Assembly: GCA_900769775.1 (NCBI GenBank) | Contig: CAAGHT010000021.1 | Coordinates: 1 to 6,816, forward strand | Direction: 5' to 3' | DNA length: 6,816 nt | Source: Clostridia bacterium | GTDB lineage: Bacteria; Bacillota; Clostridia; Oscillospirales; Acutalibacteraceae | In this document: positions 1-6,591 of the stretch, one piece after another | How the letters are laid out: every line of letters begins with the position of its first letter | How positions within the stretch are numbered: the stretch's first letter is position 1 | Notes under the pieces: generated by a model | Databases searched by the model: none | Seen by the model: the letters and a program-made list of their open reading frames with translations, nothing else | Told to the model about the DNA's origin: nothing | Program-made: the position numbers and the translations under genes

Positions 1-2619
1 AACGAGCTCAAACTCAGAAACCATAAATACGGTTTTAAGCATATTCTCTACCGACTTTGCAAAGTCGTAAAGCTCGCCATCGGCAAATACGGTAACCTTT
101 GCATCGAGAGCTGCACCGATAACCTTTTCGGCGCGGGCAATTTCAAGAGCCTTCTTGACATCCTCACGCATCTCGTGAATTCTGTCCCAACGAGCCATAA
201 AATCAATATCGTACTCGCCACTTGCCTCGGGGATAGCATTATAAACAACATGTCTTGCATCACAATCAGAGGTATGAGGCATAAACTGCCAGATTTCGTC
301 TGCGGTGAAGGCAAGAATGGGAGATACAAGACGGCAAAGAGTGTCAAGTATCTTGTAAATAGCAGTCTGAGCAGCTCTTCTTGTAGCGCTGTCCTTTGCT
401 TCTACATAAAGTCTGTCCTTCAGTACATCGAGGTAGAAGTTGGACATATCGATTACGCAGAAGTTATGAATTGCGTGGAAGATGATATGATACTCAAAGT
501 TTTCATAAGCCTCACGGCAGGTCTTAACAACCTCATCAAGGCGCATAAGTGCCCAATGGTCGATTTCCTCAAGAACGGCATTCGGCACCATATCAGTATC
601 GGGGTTAAAGTCGCTGATATTACCGAGGATAAATCTTGCGGTGTTTCTGATCTTTCTGTAAATCTCAGAAAGCTGCTTTAAGATATCCTGAGAAACGCGG
701 ATATCTGCGTGGTAATCGGAGGACGCAACCCAAAGACGGAGGATATCTGCGCCGTACTGCTTAACAACGTCATCAGGGATGATAACATTTCCGATAGACT
801 TGGACATCTTCTTGCCCTCGCCGTCAACTACCCAGCCGTGGGTAACAACAGTTTTATAAGGAGCAACGCCGGTTGTTGCAACAGCTGTGAGAAGAGATGA
901 CTGGAACCAGCCTCTGTACTGGTCTGCACCCTCAAGGTAAAGGTCGGCAGGAGTTCCGAGATAGTCTCTGTTGCCGCAAACTGCCGCGTGAGAAACACCT
1001 GAATCAAACCAAACGTCCATAATATCGGTTTCTTTCTTGAAATTGGTGCAACCGCACTCACACTTTGCTCCCTCGGGCATAAGCTCAGAAGCAGACAACT
1101 CGTGCCAAGCATCGGCACCCTTTACTCTGAAAATATCGGCAACCTTTTTGATAGATTCGGGAGAGATATATTCCTTGCCGCAGTCCTCACAATAGAACAT
1201 AGGAATCGGAACACCCCAAGTACGCTGACGGGAGATACACCAGTCGGAGCGGTCGCGTACCATACCGGTAATTCTTCCCTCGCCCCACTCGGGAACCCAT
1301 CTGACCTTTGCAATCTCATCGCAAGCCTTATCAGCAAAAGCAGAAATGGAGCAGAACCACTGCTCAGTAGCACGGAAGAGAATCGGGTTCTTACATCTCC
1401 AGCAATGAGGATACTGGTGGATAATCTTCTTAAGCGCGAAGAGATATTTATTTTCATCAAGCCAAACAGCAATCTTCTTGTTTGCTTCTTCGGTTTTAAC
1501 CCCTGCAAACATTCCTGCCTCTTCGGTCATATAGCCCTTAGAGTCAACGGGAACGGTCATTCCGATTTCGGGGTAGCGGCGGCAAACCTCAAAGTCATCA
1601 ACACCGTGACCGGGAGCTGTATGAACACAGCCGGTACCGCTCTCGAGTGTTACATGGTCGCCTACGATGATGAGAGAATCTCTCTCCATAAAGGGATGAC
1701 GAGCAACCATATACTCAAGCTCGCGGCCCTTGAACTTTGCAACTGTTTCATAGTCGGTCTTTTCAGCGGCAGCCATAGCGCCGTCGGCAAGCTCGGTTGC
1801 CATAATATAATACTCATCATCCGACTTAATTACAGAATACTCATAGTCGGGTCCGAGGCAGATTGCAAGGTTTGCAGGTAAAGTCCAGGTAGTGGTAGTC
1901 CAGATTACAAAATATGCCTTGGAAGCATCAATTCCTGCGGCAGAAAGAAGTCCCTTATCATCCTTAACGGGGAACTTAACGTAGATAGAATAGCAGGGAT
2001 CCTCTGCATACTCGATTTCAGCCTCTGCAAGAGCGGTCTGACAGTCGGAGCACCAATATACGGGCTTCAGTCCCTTATAGATATAGCCCTTGTTTGCCAT
2101 CTCGCCGAATACCTCGACCTGCTTTGCAACATACTGAGGCTTCAATGTGAGATAGGGGTTATCCCACTCGCCGAGAACACCGAGGCGCTCAAACTGGCGT
2201 CTCTGCTCCTCTGCAAAGTTTACGGCAAAGTCCTTACACATACGGCGAAGCTCTAAGGCGGAAATTCTCTCGCCCGACTTCATGCCTGCTGCCTTTCGAG
2301 CTTTCAGCTCGGTGGGAAGACCGTGCGTATCATAACCGGGGACAAAGGGGGCCTTGTAGCCGGTCATATTCTTATATCTTACAACGAAGTCCTTAAGAGA
2401 CTTGTTTAAAGCCGTACCAAGATGGATGATTCCGTTTGCATAAGGAGGGCCATCGTGAAGGATATAAGAGGGCTTGCCCTCGTTAAGCTTCATAAGCTCT
2501 CCGTAAACGTCCTCTTCCTGCCATTTTGCGAGCGCTTCGGGCTCACGGGTAGGAAGGCCCGCTCTCATCGGAAATTCAGTTACGGGCAGATTAAGGGTTT
2601 TGTTATAATCGCGTTCCAT
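1..2619 (-). CDS. ileS: Isoleucyl-tRNA synthetase, C-terminus cut off by window edge
   Basis: Cytoplasmic class I aminoacyl-tRNA synthetase that charges tRNA-Ile with isoleucine and edits misactivated valine. The reading frame is open for 873 codons from the ATG at 2617-2619 to the left edge with no stop. The family is about 920-930 residues, so roughly 50-60 residues, including the usual C-terminal zinc-binding tail, are missing. Visible landmarks are: the Rossmann entry DGPPYANG (56-63) followed by HLGT (66-69), where HIGH is expected; the editing-domain threonine-rich TTTTWT (241-246) and GTGCVHTAPGHG (328-339) with Asp342 just after; the DVWFDSG block; and KMSKS (604-608). A CxxC at 477/480 and CxCxC at 520/522/524 probably form a zinc ribbon before DVWFDSG. 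An AGGAG Shine-Dalgarno lies 9 nt upstream of the start. It follows divIVA by 31 nt, as in Bacillus. Identity is near certain; the fourth HIGH-motif residue is odd. Confidence 0.98.
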   Translation of the reverse strand, partial: MERDYNKTLNLPVTEFPMRAGLPTREPEALAKWQEEDVYGELMKLNEGKPSYILHDGPPYANGIIHLGTALNKSLKDFVVRYKNMTGYKAPFVPGYDTHGLPTELKARKAAGMKSGERISALELRRMCKDFAVNFAEEQRRQFERLGVLGEWDNPYLTLKPQYVAKQVEVFGEMANKGYIYKGLKPVYWCSDCQTALAEAEIEYAEDPCYSIYVKFPVKDDKGLLSAAGIDASKAYFVIWTTTTWTLPANLAICLGPDYEYSVIKSDDEYYIMATELADGAMAAAEKTDYETVAKFKGRELEYMVARHPFMERDSLIIVGDHVTLESGTGCVHTAPGHGVDDFEVCRRYPEIGMTVPVDSKGYMTEEAGMFAGVKTEEANKKIAVWLDENKYLFALKKIIHQYPHCWRCKNPILFRATEQWFCSISAFADKACDEIAKVRWVPEWGEGRITGMVRDRSDWCISRQRTWGVPIPMFYCEDCGKEYISPESIKKVADIFRVKGADAWHELSASELMPEGAKCECGCTNFKKETDIMDVWFDSGVSHAAVCGNRDYLGTPADLYLEGADQYRGWFQSSLLTAVATTGVAPYKTVVTHGWVVDGEGKKMSKSIGNVIIPDDVVKQYGADILRLWVASSDYHADIRVSQDILKQLSEIYRKIRNTARFILGNISDFNPDTDMVPNAVLEEIDHWALMRLDEVVKTCREAYENFEYHIIFHAIHNFCVIDMSNFYLDVLKDRLYVEAKDSATRRAAQTAIYKILDTLCRLVSPILAFTADEIWQFMPHTSDCDARHVVYNAIPEASGEYDIDFMARWDRIHEMREDVKKALEIARAEKVIGAALDAKVTVFADGELYDFAKSVENMLKTVFMVSEFELV

Positions 2620-2628
2620 TGAAAATAT

Positions 2629-2633
2629 CTCCT
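2629..2633 (-). promoter_or_regulatory. Shine-Dalgarno site of ileS
   Basis: AGGAG on the minus strand, 9 nt before the ileS ATG. It lies in the 31-nt divIVA-ileS gap (2620-2650) and supports the chosen start. That gap is too short for a T-box leader, which often precedes ileS in Firmicutes, so ileS appears to be translated from the shared operon transcript. Confidence 0.85.
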
Positions 2634-2650
2634 AAAATAGTGTTTAAAAA

Positions 2651-3472
2651 TTATTCTTCATCCTCTACGGGAGTAACTATAAAGCCTGCCGACATATCGT
2701 CCATTACCTCTTTGAGGGGTGCGGCAATCTTAACCTCTTCCTCAGCGGGCGCCTCTTCTGCTACTGCGTTGAAAACTACTGTGGCTTCGGGAGCCTCGGT
2801 CGGTTCGGGCATTGTGGGAAGCTCCTGCTTCTCAATGAACTGACGAAGGTCGGGCTCGTTCTTGATTATATCCTCGATAGCAACTGCTGCCTGCTCGGGA
2901 GATACGGGGACCTCCTCAGGAAGAGCAGAAAGTGCTTCGAGATGTGCTTTATAGGCATTTTTAATTTCCTTTTTAAAGGCTGCAACCTCGCCTTTAAGCT
3001 TATCGAAAAGAAGCTGCTCACGAGCAACAGAGTCCTTAGCGGCAAGAATCATACCCTCGCTCTTGCGCGCGGCATCCTTAAGCATAACCTCTGCTTCCTT
3101 AGCCGCCTCATTTTTCTGAGCGGTAATTACAGCATCTATTTCCTCAAGAGCCTTCTTTGTTCGCTGCTTTATATTCTCGGCATCGTTATTTGCAGTTTCA
3201 ACAATTTCCTCAGCCTTTGCTTTTGCTTCTGAAACTATTGTATCTGCAAGCTTCTGAGCCGTAATTAGCACTGTGTTAATGCTGTCAGCATTTGTTTCGT
3301 TATCACGAAGCTTTGCTTCAAGTGCTTCTATTCTCTCCTGCTTTACCTTGATGAGCTCTGCAAACTTGATATAGTCGTTATAGACCTTGTCGCAAAAATC
3401 ATCGACCTCATCGGTCTTGTAGCCGCTCATCGACTTTGAAAATCTTACTTCCTCAATTTCCTTCGGAATCAT
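2651..3472 (-). CDS. divIVA: DivIVA-family polar/septal scaffold protein
   Basis: Coiled-coil scaffold that in Gram-positive bacteria binds negatively curved membrane at septa and poles and recruits division or polarity partners. The 273-aa product has the DivIVA N-terminal domain (about 1-38) with the hallmark GYKTDEVDDF (17-26) and a following DY. A long Ala/Glu/Lys-rich coiled coil spans about 38-182. Then comes a Pro/Glu/Ala-rich, acidic and probably disordered tail (about 183-273) ending DEE. Bacillus DivIVA is about 164 aa, so both the coiled coil and the tail are extended; residues about 72-105 and 118-150 look like loosely repeated AQK...A-rich segments. From memory, the Bacillus membrane-inserting Phe17-Arg18 pair before RGY aligns with Met15-Ser16 here. 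The start is the ATG at 3470-3472, preceded by AGGGGG. The gene sits 21 nt after ylmH and 31 nt before ileS, its classic position. Family assignment is secure; the exact partners are unknown. Confidence 0.96.
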   Translation of the reverse strand: MIPKEIEEVRFSKSMSGYKTDEVDDFCDKVYNDYIKFAELIKVKQERIEALEAKLRDNETNADSINTVLITAQKLADTIVSEAKAKAEEIVETANNDAENIKQRTKKALEEIDAVITAQKNEAAKEAEVMLKDAARKSEGMILAAKDSVAREQLLFDKLKGEVAAFKKEIKNAYKAHLEALSALPEEVPVSPEQAAVAIEDIIKNEPDLRQFIEKQELPTMPEPTEAPEATVVFNAVAEEAPAEEEVKIAAPLKEVMDDMSAGFIVTPVEDEE

Positions 3473-3478
3473 AATTTT

Positions 3479-3485
3479 GCCCCCT
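3479..3485 (-). promoter_or_regulatory. Shine-Dalgarno site of divIVA
   Basis: AGGGGGC on the minus strand, about 6-7 nt before the divIVA ATG and within the 21-nt ylmH-divIVA gap. It is G-rich rather than the AGGAG seen before ileS and sepF, but spacing is normal and it supports this start. Confidence 0.7.
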
Positions 3486-3493
3486 ACATTATG

Positions 3494-4234
3494 TTAAATA
3501 TATTTTTTTGCTTTTAAAATAATTCTGTCCTTGCGTGTTCTCTCAGAGACCGATTCAATTATAAACTTGCCTTTTCTGCGGACTGTTATCTTATCCCCTG
3601 CCGAGACGGTTTTGACGCATTTTTCAACTAATACCGAATTTACCGAAACGGCGCCGTCGAGAATAAGCTCTGTTGCATCCCCTCGCGAGCAGCTGAGAAG
3701 CGCCGAAACGACACAGTCAAGCCTCAGTGAGGCCACCGTGTCGGTTATATCGAGCATTTTCCCCATTTCGGGCAAGGGCTCCATATAGCCCTCTGTCGCC
3801 GTAACGCCAACTCTGCCGATTTTTGAGATGCCGTCCAATACTGCCGACAAAATATCTCTTTGCAGAAAGGCTACCGCTCTTCCCTCTTCGATAAGTATAT
3901 CGCCAACCGTTTCTCTCCTTATTCCGAGAGACATAAGCGCACCGAGGATATCTCTGTGAGAAAGCTTATCCTGTGCTCTGTAAGAAAAGGTCACAGCTGC
4001 TATCGGGCTGAAAGCTGCTCTGTCCTCGCACCACTCGGGGTAAACGCCGAAAATCACCCTTTCGGCAGAATCGTATCCGCCAAAAAGCTCATAGCGGCCG
4101 AGTTCTGTTTTAGCCGTTCTTTCGGCTATCGCCGCTTCCTCAGCGGTTAAAAAACCGATAAACTTCGGCATACCCGAGGTGTCGCACAGTCTTATTGCAT
4201 CTTTTATGCGCGGAATGAGAAGCTCGCTATCCAT
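3494..4234 (-). CDS. ylmH: YlmH-family S4-domain RNA-binding protein
   Basis: Cytoplasmic RNA-binding protein of the YlmH family. Bacillus YlmH has been linked to ribosome-associated quality control on the large subunit; applying that role here is inference. The 246-aa length matches the family (about 250-260). The YlmH core is visible as LSHRDILGALMSLGIRRE (91-108) with GDIL after it, and IGRVGV (139-144). A C-terminal S4 domain follows at about 168-226: LRLD, then SRGDATELI, GAVSVN, GDKITVRRKGKF. A basic tail ends the protein (KKDRI-like, then KAKKYI). The ATG at 4232-4234 overlaps the sepF stop as TAATG. No Shine-Dalgarno lies at normal distance: the nearest, GGAAG, is about 18 nt upstream. 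Translation therefore probably depends on ribosomes finishing sepF. In Bacillus ylmG lies between sepF and ylmH; here it is absent. Confidence 0.94.
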   Translation of the reverse strand: MDSELLIPRIKDAIRLCDTSGMPKFIGFLTAEEAAIAERTAKTELGRYELFGGYDSAERVIFGVYPEWCEDRAAFSPIAAVTFSYRAQDKLSHRDILGALMSLGIRRETVGDILIEEGRAVAFLQRDILSAVLDGISKIGRVGVTATEGYMEPLPEMGKMLDITDTVASLRLDCVVSALLSCSRGDATELILDGAVSVNSVLVEKCVKTVSAGDKITVRRKGKFIIESVSERTRKDRIILKAKKYI

Positions 4235-4236
4235 TA
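4232..4236 (-). promoter_or_regulatory. TAATG stop/start overlap between sepF and ylmH
   Basis: The sepF stop TAA (4234-4236) and ylmH start ATG (4232-4234) share one base. The 18 nt before the ATG lack a recognisable Shine-Dalgarno, so this is a likely termination-reinitiation site linking YlmH output to SepF synthesis. The geometry is seen directly; the coupling is inferred. Confidence 0.7.
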
Positions 4237-4680
4237 AAGGAAGTAGTTCTCGCTTCCGTAATCGTCAAGAAGAAGGTCTCCCGAGAAATCGGTGTTGTCG
4301 GGAATAATTACAAAGGTGTTGTTTGAAACAGGCTTGAATTTGAAGGAAAGCGCATAAGCCGAGCCGCTTAAAAAGTCAACTATACGACGAGCGGCGGGAG
4401 CCTCTGCATTTTCAAGGTTTAAAACAACAGTTTTACCCTGCTTTAAGTGGTCAGCAATAGGTGCAACATCGCTGAAAATCTCGGGGCGAACAAGCACCAT
4501 TCTCATAGCTGTGCTGCCCTCGGTATTCTGCTTTCTTGAAGATGTGAACTTCTTAGCAGCCGCTCTCCTGGAATCAGATTCAATGTCGTTGTCCTTCGGG
4601 GTCTCCTCAAAGGTCTCGCCCTCAAACTCTTCCTCTTCACTGATGTTGAAAATACTGCTGAAATAATCTTTAATTCCCAT
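4234..4680 (-). CDS. sepF: Cell division protein SepF, FtsZ membrane anchor
   Basis: SepF links FtsZ filaments to the inner face of the membrane and helps early septum assembly, overlapping functionally with FtsA. The 148-aa product has the standard family length. Residues 1-11 (MGIKDYFSSIF) form the predicted amphipathic membrane-binding helix. A disordered acidic-to-basic linker follows (about 14-58). The globular domain spans about 60-138: VLVRPEIFSDVAPIADHLK (62-80), VVLNLE (85-90), RRIVDFLSG (98-106), TFVIIPDN (122-129) and SGDL (133-136). After YAL (109-111), where SepF proteins usually carry a Gly pair (YAIGGD in Bacillus, from memory), this protein has Ser112-Phe113. An AAGGAG site lies 7 nt before the ATG. 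It follows yggS by 17 nt and overlaps ylmH by 1 nt, matching the ylmE-ylmF order in Bacillus. Confidence 0.95.
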   Translation of the reverse strand: MGIKDYFSSIFNISEEEEFEGETFEETPKDNDIESDSRRAAAKKFTSSRKQNTEGSTAMRMVLVRPEIFSDVAPIADHLKQGKTVVLNLENAEAPAARRIVDFLSGSAYALSFKFKPVSNNTFVIIPDNTDFSGDLLLDDYGSENYFL

Positions 4681-4687
4681 AGTTTTT

Positions 4688-4693
4688 CTCCTT
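4688..4693 (-). promoter_or_regulatory. Shine-Dalgarno site of sepF
   Basis: AAGGAG on the minus strand with a 7-nt spacer to the sepF ATG. It is the strongest-looking ribosome binding site in the window, in the 17-nt yggS-sepF gap. It suggests SepF and, through the TAATG junction, YlmH are translated efficiently and independently of YggS. Confidence 0.85.
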
Positions 4694-4697
4694 AAAA

Positions 4698-5411
4698 TTA
4701 TTTATAGTTTCTTTGCCCAAAAAGAGCAGTGCCGAGTCTTATAATATTACTGCCCGAGAGAATTGCCTCATAGTAATCGCCCGACATTCCCATAGACAGA
4801 TATTCCATACTAACATTATCTATTTTTTTAGTGTCAATGTCAATAAACAGATTGTGCATTTCACTAAAAAATGCCATAATTTCGTCCTTTTTTTCACAAA
4901 TTGGAGGAATTGCCATAAGTCCTCTTATTCTAACACCCGAAATTGAAGCAATTTTTCTTACGGCATCTGCGAGCTCCGACGGGAGGAAGCCTGATTTGCT
5001 CTCCTCGTTGCCGATATTAACCTCGAGTAAAATATCGGTTACGATTCCGCGCTCGCTTGACAGCTTTCCTATTACTGTTGCAAGCTTCTCGGAATGGACC
5101 GACTCAATCATCTCAACCTTACCGATAATATCCTTTACCTTATTAGTTTGTAAATGACCGATAAAATGGCGGTGTGCATCAGGTAAAAGCGCTGACTCTT
5201 TTGATAAAAACTCCTGAACGCGGTTTTCGCCTATATATTTAATTCCGCTTTCTATCGCGTGATTTATAACCTCGGGGGCAACCGTTTTGGTTGCGGCAAG
5301 CAGAATAATATCCTCTCGCTTTTTGCCGACCTTCTCAGCCGCTTCGGTTATTTTCTTTTCTATCTCGCGATAGTTTTCATCAAAAATACTAATAGATGAT
5401 TTTTCCGTCAT
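4698..5411 (-). CDS. yggS: YggS/YlmE-family pyridoxal phosphate homeostasis protein
   Basis: Small cytoplasmic PLP-binding protein with an alanine-racemase-like TIM-barrel fold. The family (YggS, YlmE, PLPBP) buffers pyridoxal 5'-phosphate and affects amino-acid and vitamin B6 balance; no firm enzymatic activity is established. The 237-aa length fits. Lys42 in LLAATKT (37-43) is the expected Schiff-base lysine. Other signatures are IGENRVQEF (60-68), HFIGHLQTNK (82-91), EVNIGNEESKSGF (130-142), LSMGMSGDYYEAI (205-217) and the phosphate-binding GSNIIRLGTALFG (220-232). The ATG at 5409-5411 is the only plausible start, because an in-frame TGA sits six codons upstream at 5427-5429 and no ATG, GTG or TTG follows before the lysine motif. 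It overlaps the HlyD-like gene by 23 nt. It corresponds to ylmE in the Bacillus cluster, directly upstream of sepF. Confidence 0.96.
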   Translation of the reverse strand: MTEKSSISIFDENYREIEKKITEAAEKVGKKREDIILLAATKTVAPEVINHAIESGIKYIGENRVQEFLSKESALLPDAHRHFIGHLQTNKVKDIIGKVEMIESVHSEKLATVIGKLSSERGIVTDILLEVNIGNEESKSGFLPSELADAVRKIASISGVRIRGLMAIPPICEKKDEIMAFFSEMHNLFIDIDTKKIDNVSMEYLSMGMSGDYYEAILSGSNIIRLGTALFGQRNYK

Positions 5412-6591
5412 AGAGTCCCCGTCCTTTCACAACGACCTCATCATAAAGTCTTAGTTTTTCACTATCCGAGGTGTTGAGCTTGCAGATAGCGTATTCATCG
5501 TTTGAGAAAAGGATTTCTACCTCAACGAATTTAATTTCAATTCCCGAAGTGACATAAACTCCGCGAACACCGTCAACCGTACGAACTGCGCGCGAGCTGA
5601 CCTTTAACCCCTTATATTCATCCTTTATAACGGTCATCTTGCCCGAGCGAATTGAAGCAAGCTCGCTCGACATTTCGTTGCAGGAGAATATGACTGTCGC
5701 GGTATCGGAGGTTTTTGAGAAATTAACCTTTTCGATGACTGCAGTAACTGTCTGTCCCGCCGCCTCGATATTAAGCTTGACCGTTTCCTCCGCCTTATAA
5801 TACATCGAGTCGCTAAGAGGAATTGTTGCGGCAACATACCAAGTGTAATCATAGACTATCTTGCCTACAGTGCCACTGTTTTTTGAGGGTGATAATGAAT
5901 CTAAATACTCGGGAGTGTATACCGATAAATCATCGGCGGTAAGCATTCCCTCATAGCCGTCGGTGGTTGAAACGAAATATCCTGCATAGCCCGAAACATA
6001 TTCCGACTTAGGGCTTCCCATAACCGACACAAGAGAGGTTCTTTCCTCTGAAAGCGAGGCTTTAAGGGAAGAAAAGTCTGCCTTTTCGCCTGTTGCAATC
6101 TGCTTTCTTGTAAGTGCGGTGAGCAGCTTTGTTTTTAGGGCTGCGCTTTCCTCATAATTATTATCACTAAGAGAATACAGAAAATCGTTAACACTCTCAT
6201 TTATTTTTGTGTTTATTGTTCCGAGGTCGACTGCCGCAGAATCGCCATAGCCCTCCATTTCCTCTATTATGGCAAGCTGTTCGTCAATCTCATCAATTCT
6301 TATAGCGGCGGCGGAAGCCTTTTCATCGGTATAAACGCGGGCAATCGTACCGCCCTTTGCTACCCTTTCGCCGTCACCTATAACATAGTGGATAGTTCCG
6401 TTTGTGTCAGCCGATACGAGATGCTCGCTTCTGATTATTGTGCCGTTTAGCTCAATGCCCTCTGAATGCTCAAAGTATACTGCCGATTCTGTTGTAATTG
6501 CCGAGTAATAGGAAGCAAAGAACTGATAGGTAATAAAAGTCAGCACTAAAACTATTACGACAATCTCGATTATCCTGCGTGTTTTATTCAA
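5389..6591 (-). CDS. HlyD-like membrane-anchored adaptor protein of unknown role
   Basis: Single-pass membrane protein with an extracytoplasmic HlyD/membrane-fusion-like architecture; no specific function is known to me. The 400-aa product begins with basic residues (MNKTRR) and one hydrophobic helix at about 7-26, giving an N-in, C-out topology. A split biotinyl-lipoyl-like segment follows (about 46-90: [10 protein letters not shown], then [16 protein letters not shown]). A helical hairpin with coiled-coil character spans about 91-190. Then come [17 protein letters not shown] (201-217) and beta-rich adaptor-type domains (about 245-395) ending in [15 protein letters not shown]. The start is TTG (6589-6591): a TAG lies three codons upstream, the next Met is near residue 112, and a later start would lose the membrane helix. 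AAAGGG lies 9 nt upstream. It overlaps miaA by 4 nt and yggS by 23 nt. No ABC ATPase, permease or TolC-like partner is visible, so an efflux role is unsupported; a role in division or the envelope is inferred only from position. Confidence 0.85.
   Translation of the reverse strand: MNKTRRIIEIVVIVLVLTFITYQFFASYYSAITTESAVYFEHSEGIELNGTIIRSEHLVSADTNGTIHYVIGDGERVAKGGTIARVYTDEKASAAAIRIDEIDEQLAIIEEMEGYGDSAAVDLGTINTKINESVNDFLYSLSDNNYEESAALKTKLLTALTRKQIATGEKADFSSLKASLSEERTSLVSVMGSPKSEYVSGYAGYFVSTTDGYEGMLTADDLSVYTPEYLDSLSPSKNSGTVGKIVYDYTWYVAATIPLSDSMYYKAEETVKLNIEAAGQTVTAVIEKVNFSKTSDTATVIFSCNEMSSELASIRSGKMTVIKDEYKGLKVSSRAVRTVDGVRGVYVTSGIEIKFVEVEILFSNDEYAICKLNTSDSEKLRLYDEVVVKGRGLYDGKIIY
5422..5427 (-). 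promoter_or_regulatory. Shine-Dalgarno site of yggS inside the upstream gene
   Basis: AAAGGA on the minus strand, 10 nt before the yggS ATG. It lies wholly within the coding sequence of the HlyD-like gene, which extends a further 23 nt past the yggS start. A closer GGGG (5417-5420) may contribute. The spacing is slightly long, suggesting moderate initiation helped by ribosomes terminating nearby. Confidence 0.6.

Noticed and set aside
175..681. 168-aa plus-strand open frame
   Set aside because: It is antisense to the anticodon-binding region of ileS; the translation looks like low-complexity shadow sequence with no family resemblance.
1102..1881. 259-aa plus-strand open frame opposite ileS
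   Set aside because: It lies wholly antisense to strongly conserved ileS codons covering the editing domain and zinc ribbon, shows no recognisable domain, and is explained by codon bias in the real gene.
1..2619. Possible truncation or pseudogene of ileS because no stop is present
   Set aside because: The frame is open and motif-complete to the window edge; the missing end is explained by the window boundary.
2942..3232. Hydrophobic 96-aa plus-strand frame that looks like a small membrane protein
   Set aside because: It is the antisense of the Ala/Glu/Lys-rich divIVA coiled coil; Leu/Phe/Cys-rich antisense frames are expected opposite such sequence.
3473..3493. Possible terminator in the T/A-rich ylmH-divIVA junction
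   Set aside because: The run of T near 3504-3510 falls inside the ylmH coding end, and I see no GC-rich inverted repeat next to it.
3531..4150. Two plus-strand open frames opposite ylmH
   Set aside because: Both are antisense to a complete, motif-bearing ylmH; the Ser/Arg-rich translations look like shadows.
4713..5157. Two plus-strand frames within yggS
   Set aside because: They are antisense to a gene with intact PLP-binding motifs and have no independent support.
5389..5411. The 23-nt overlap of the HlyD-like gene and yggS as a possible frameshift or fusion
   Set aside because: Both frames have clear independent ends: yggS has an in-frame upstream stop and its own ribosome binding site, and the HlyD-like protein has a normal family-type C-terminus.
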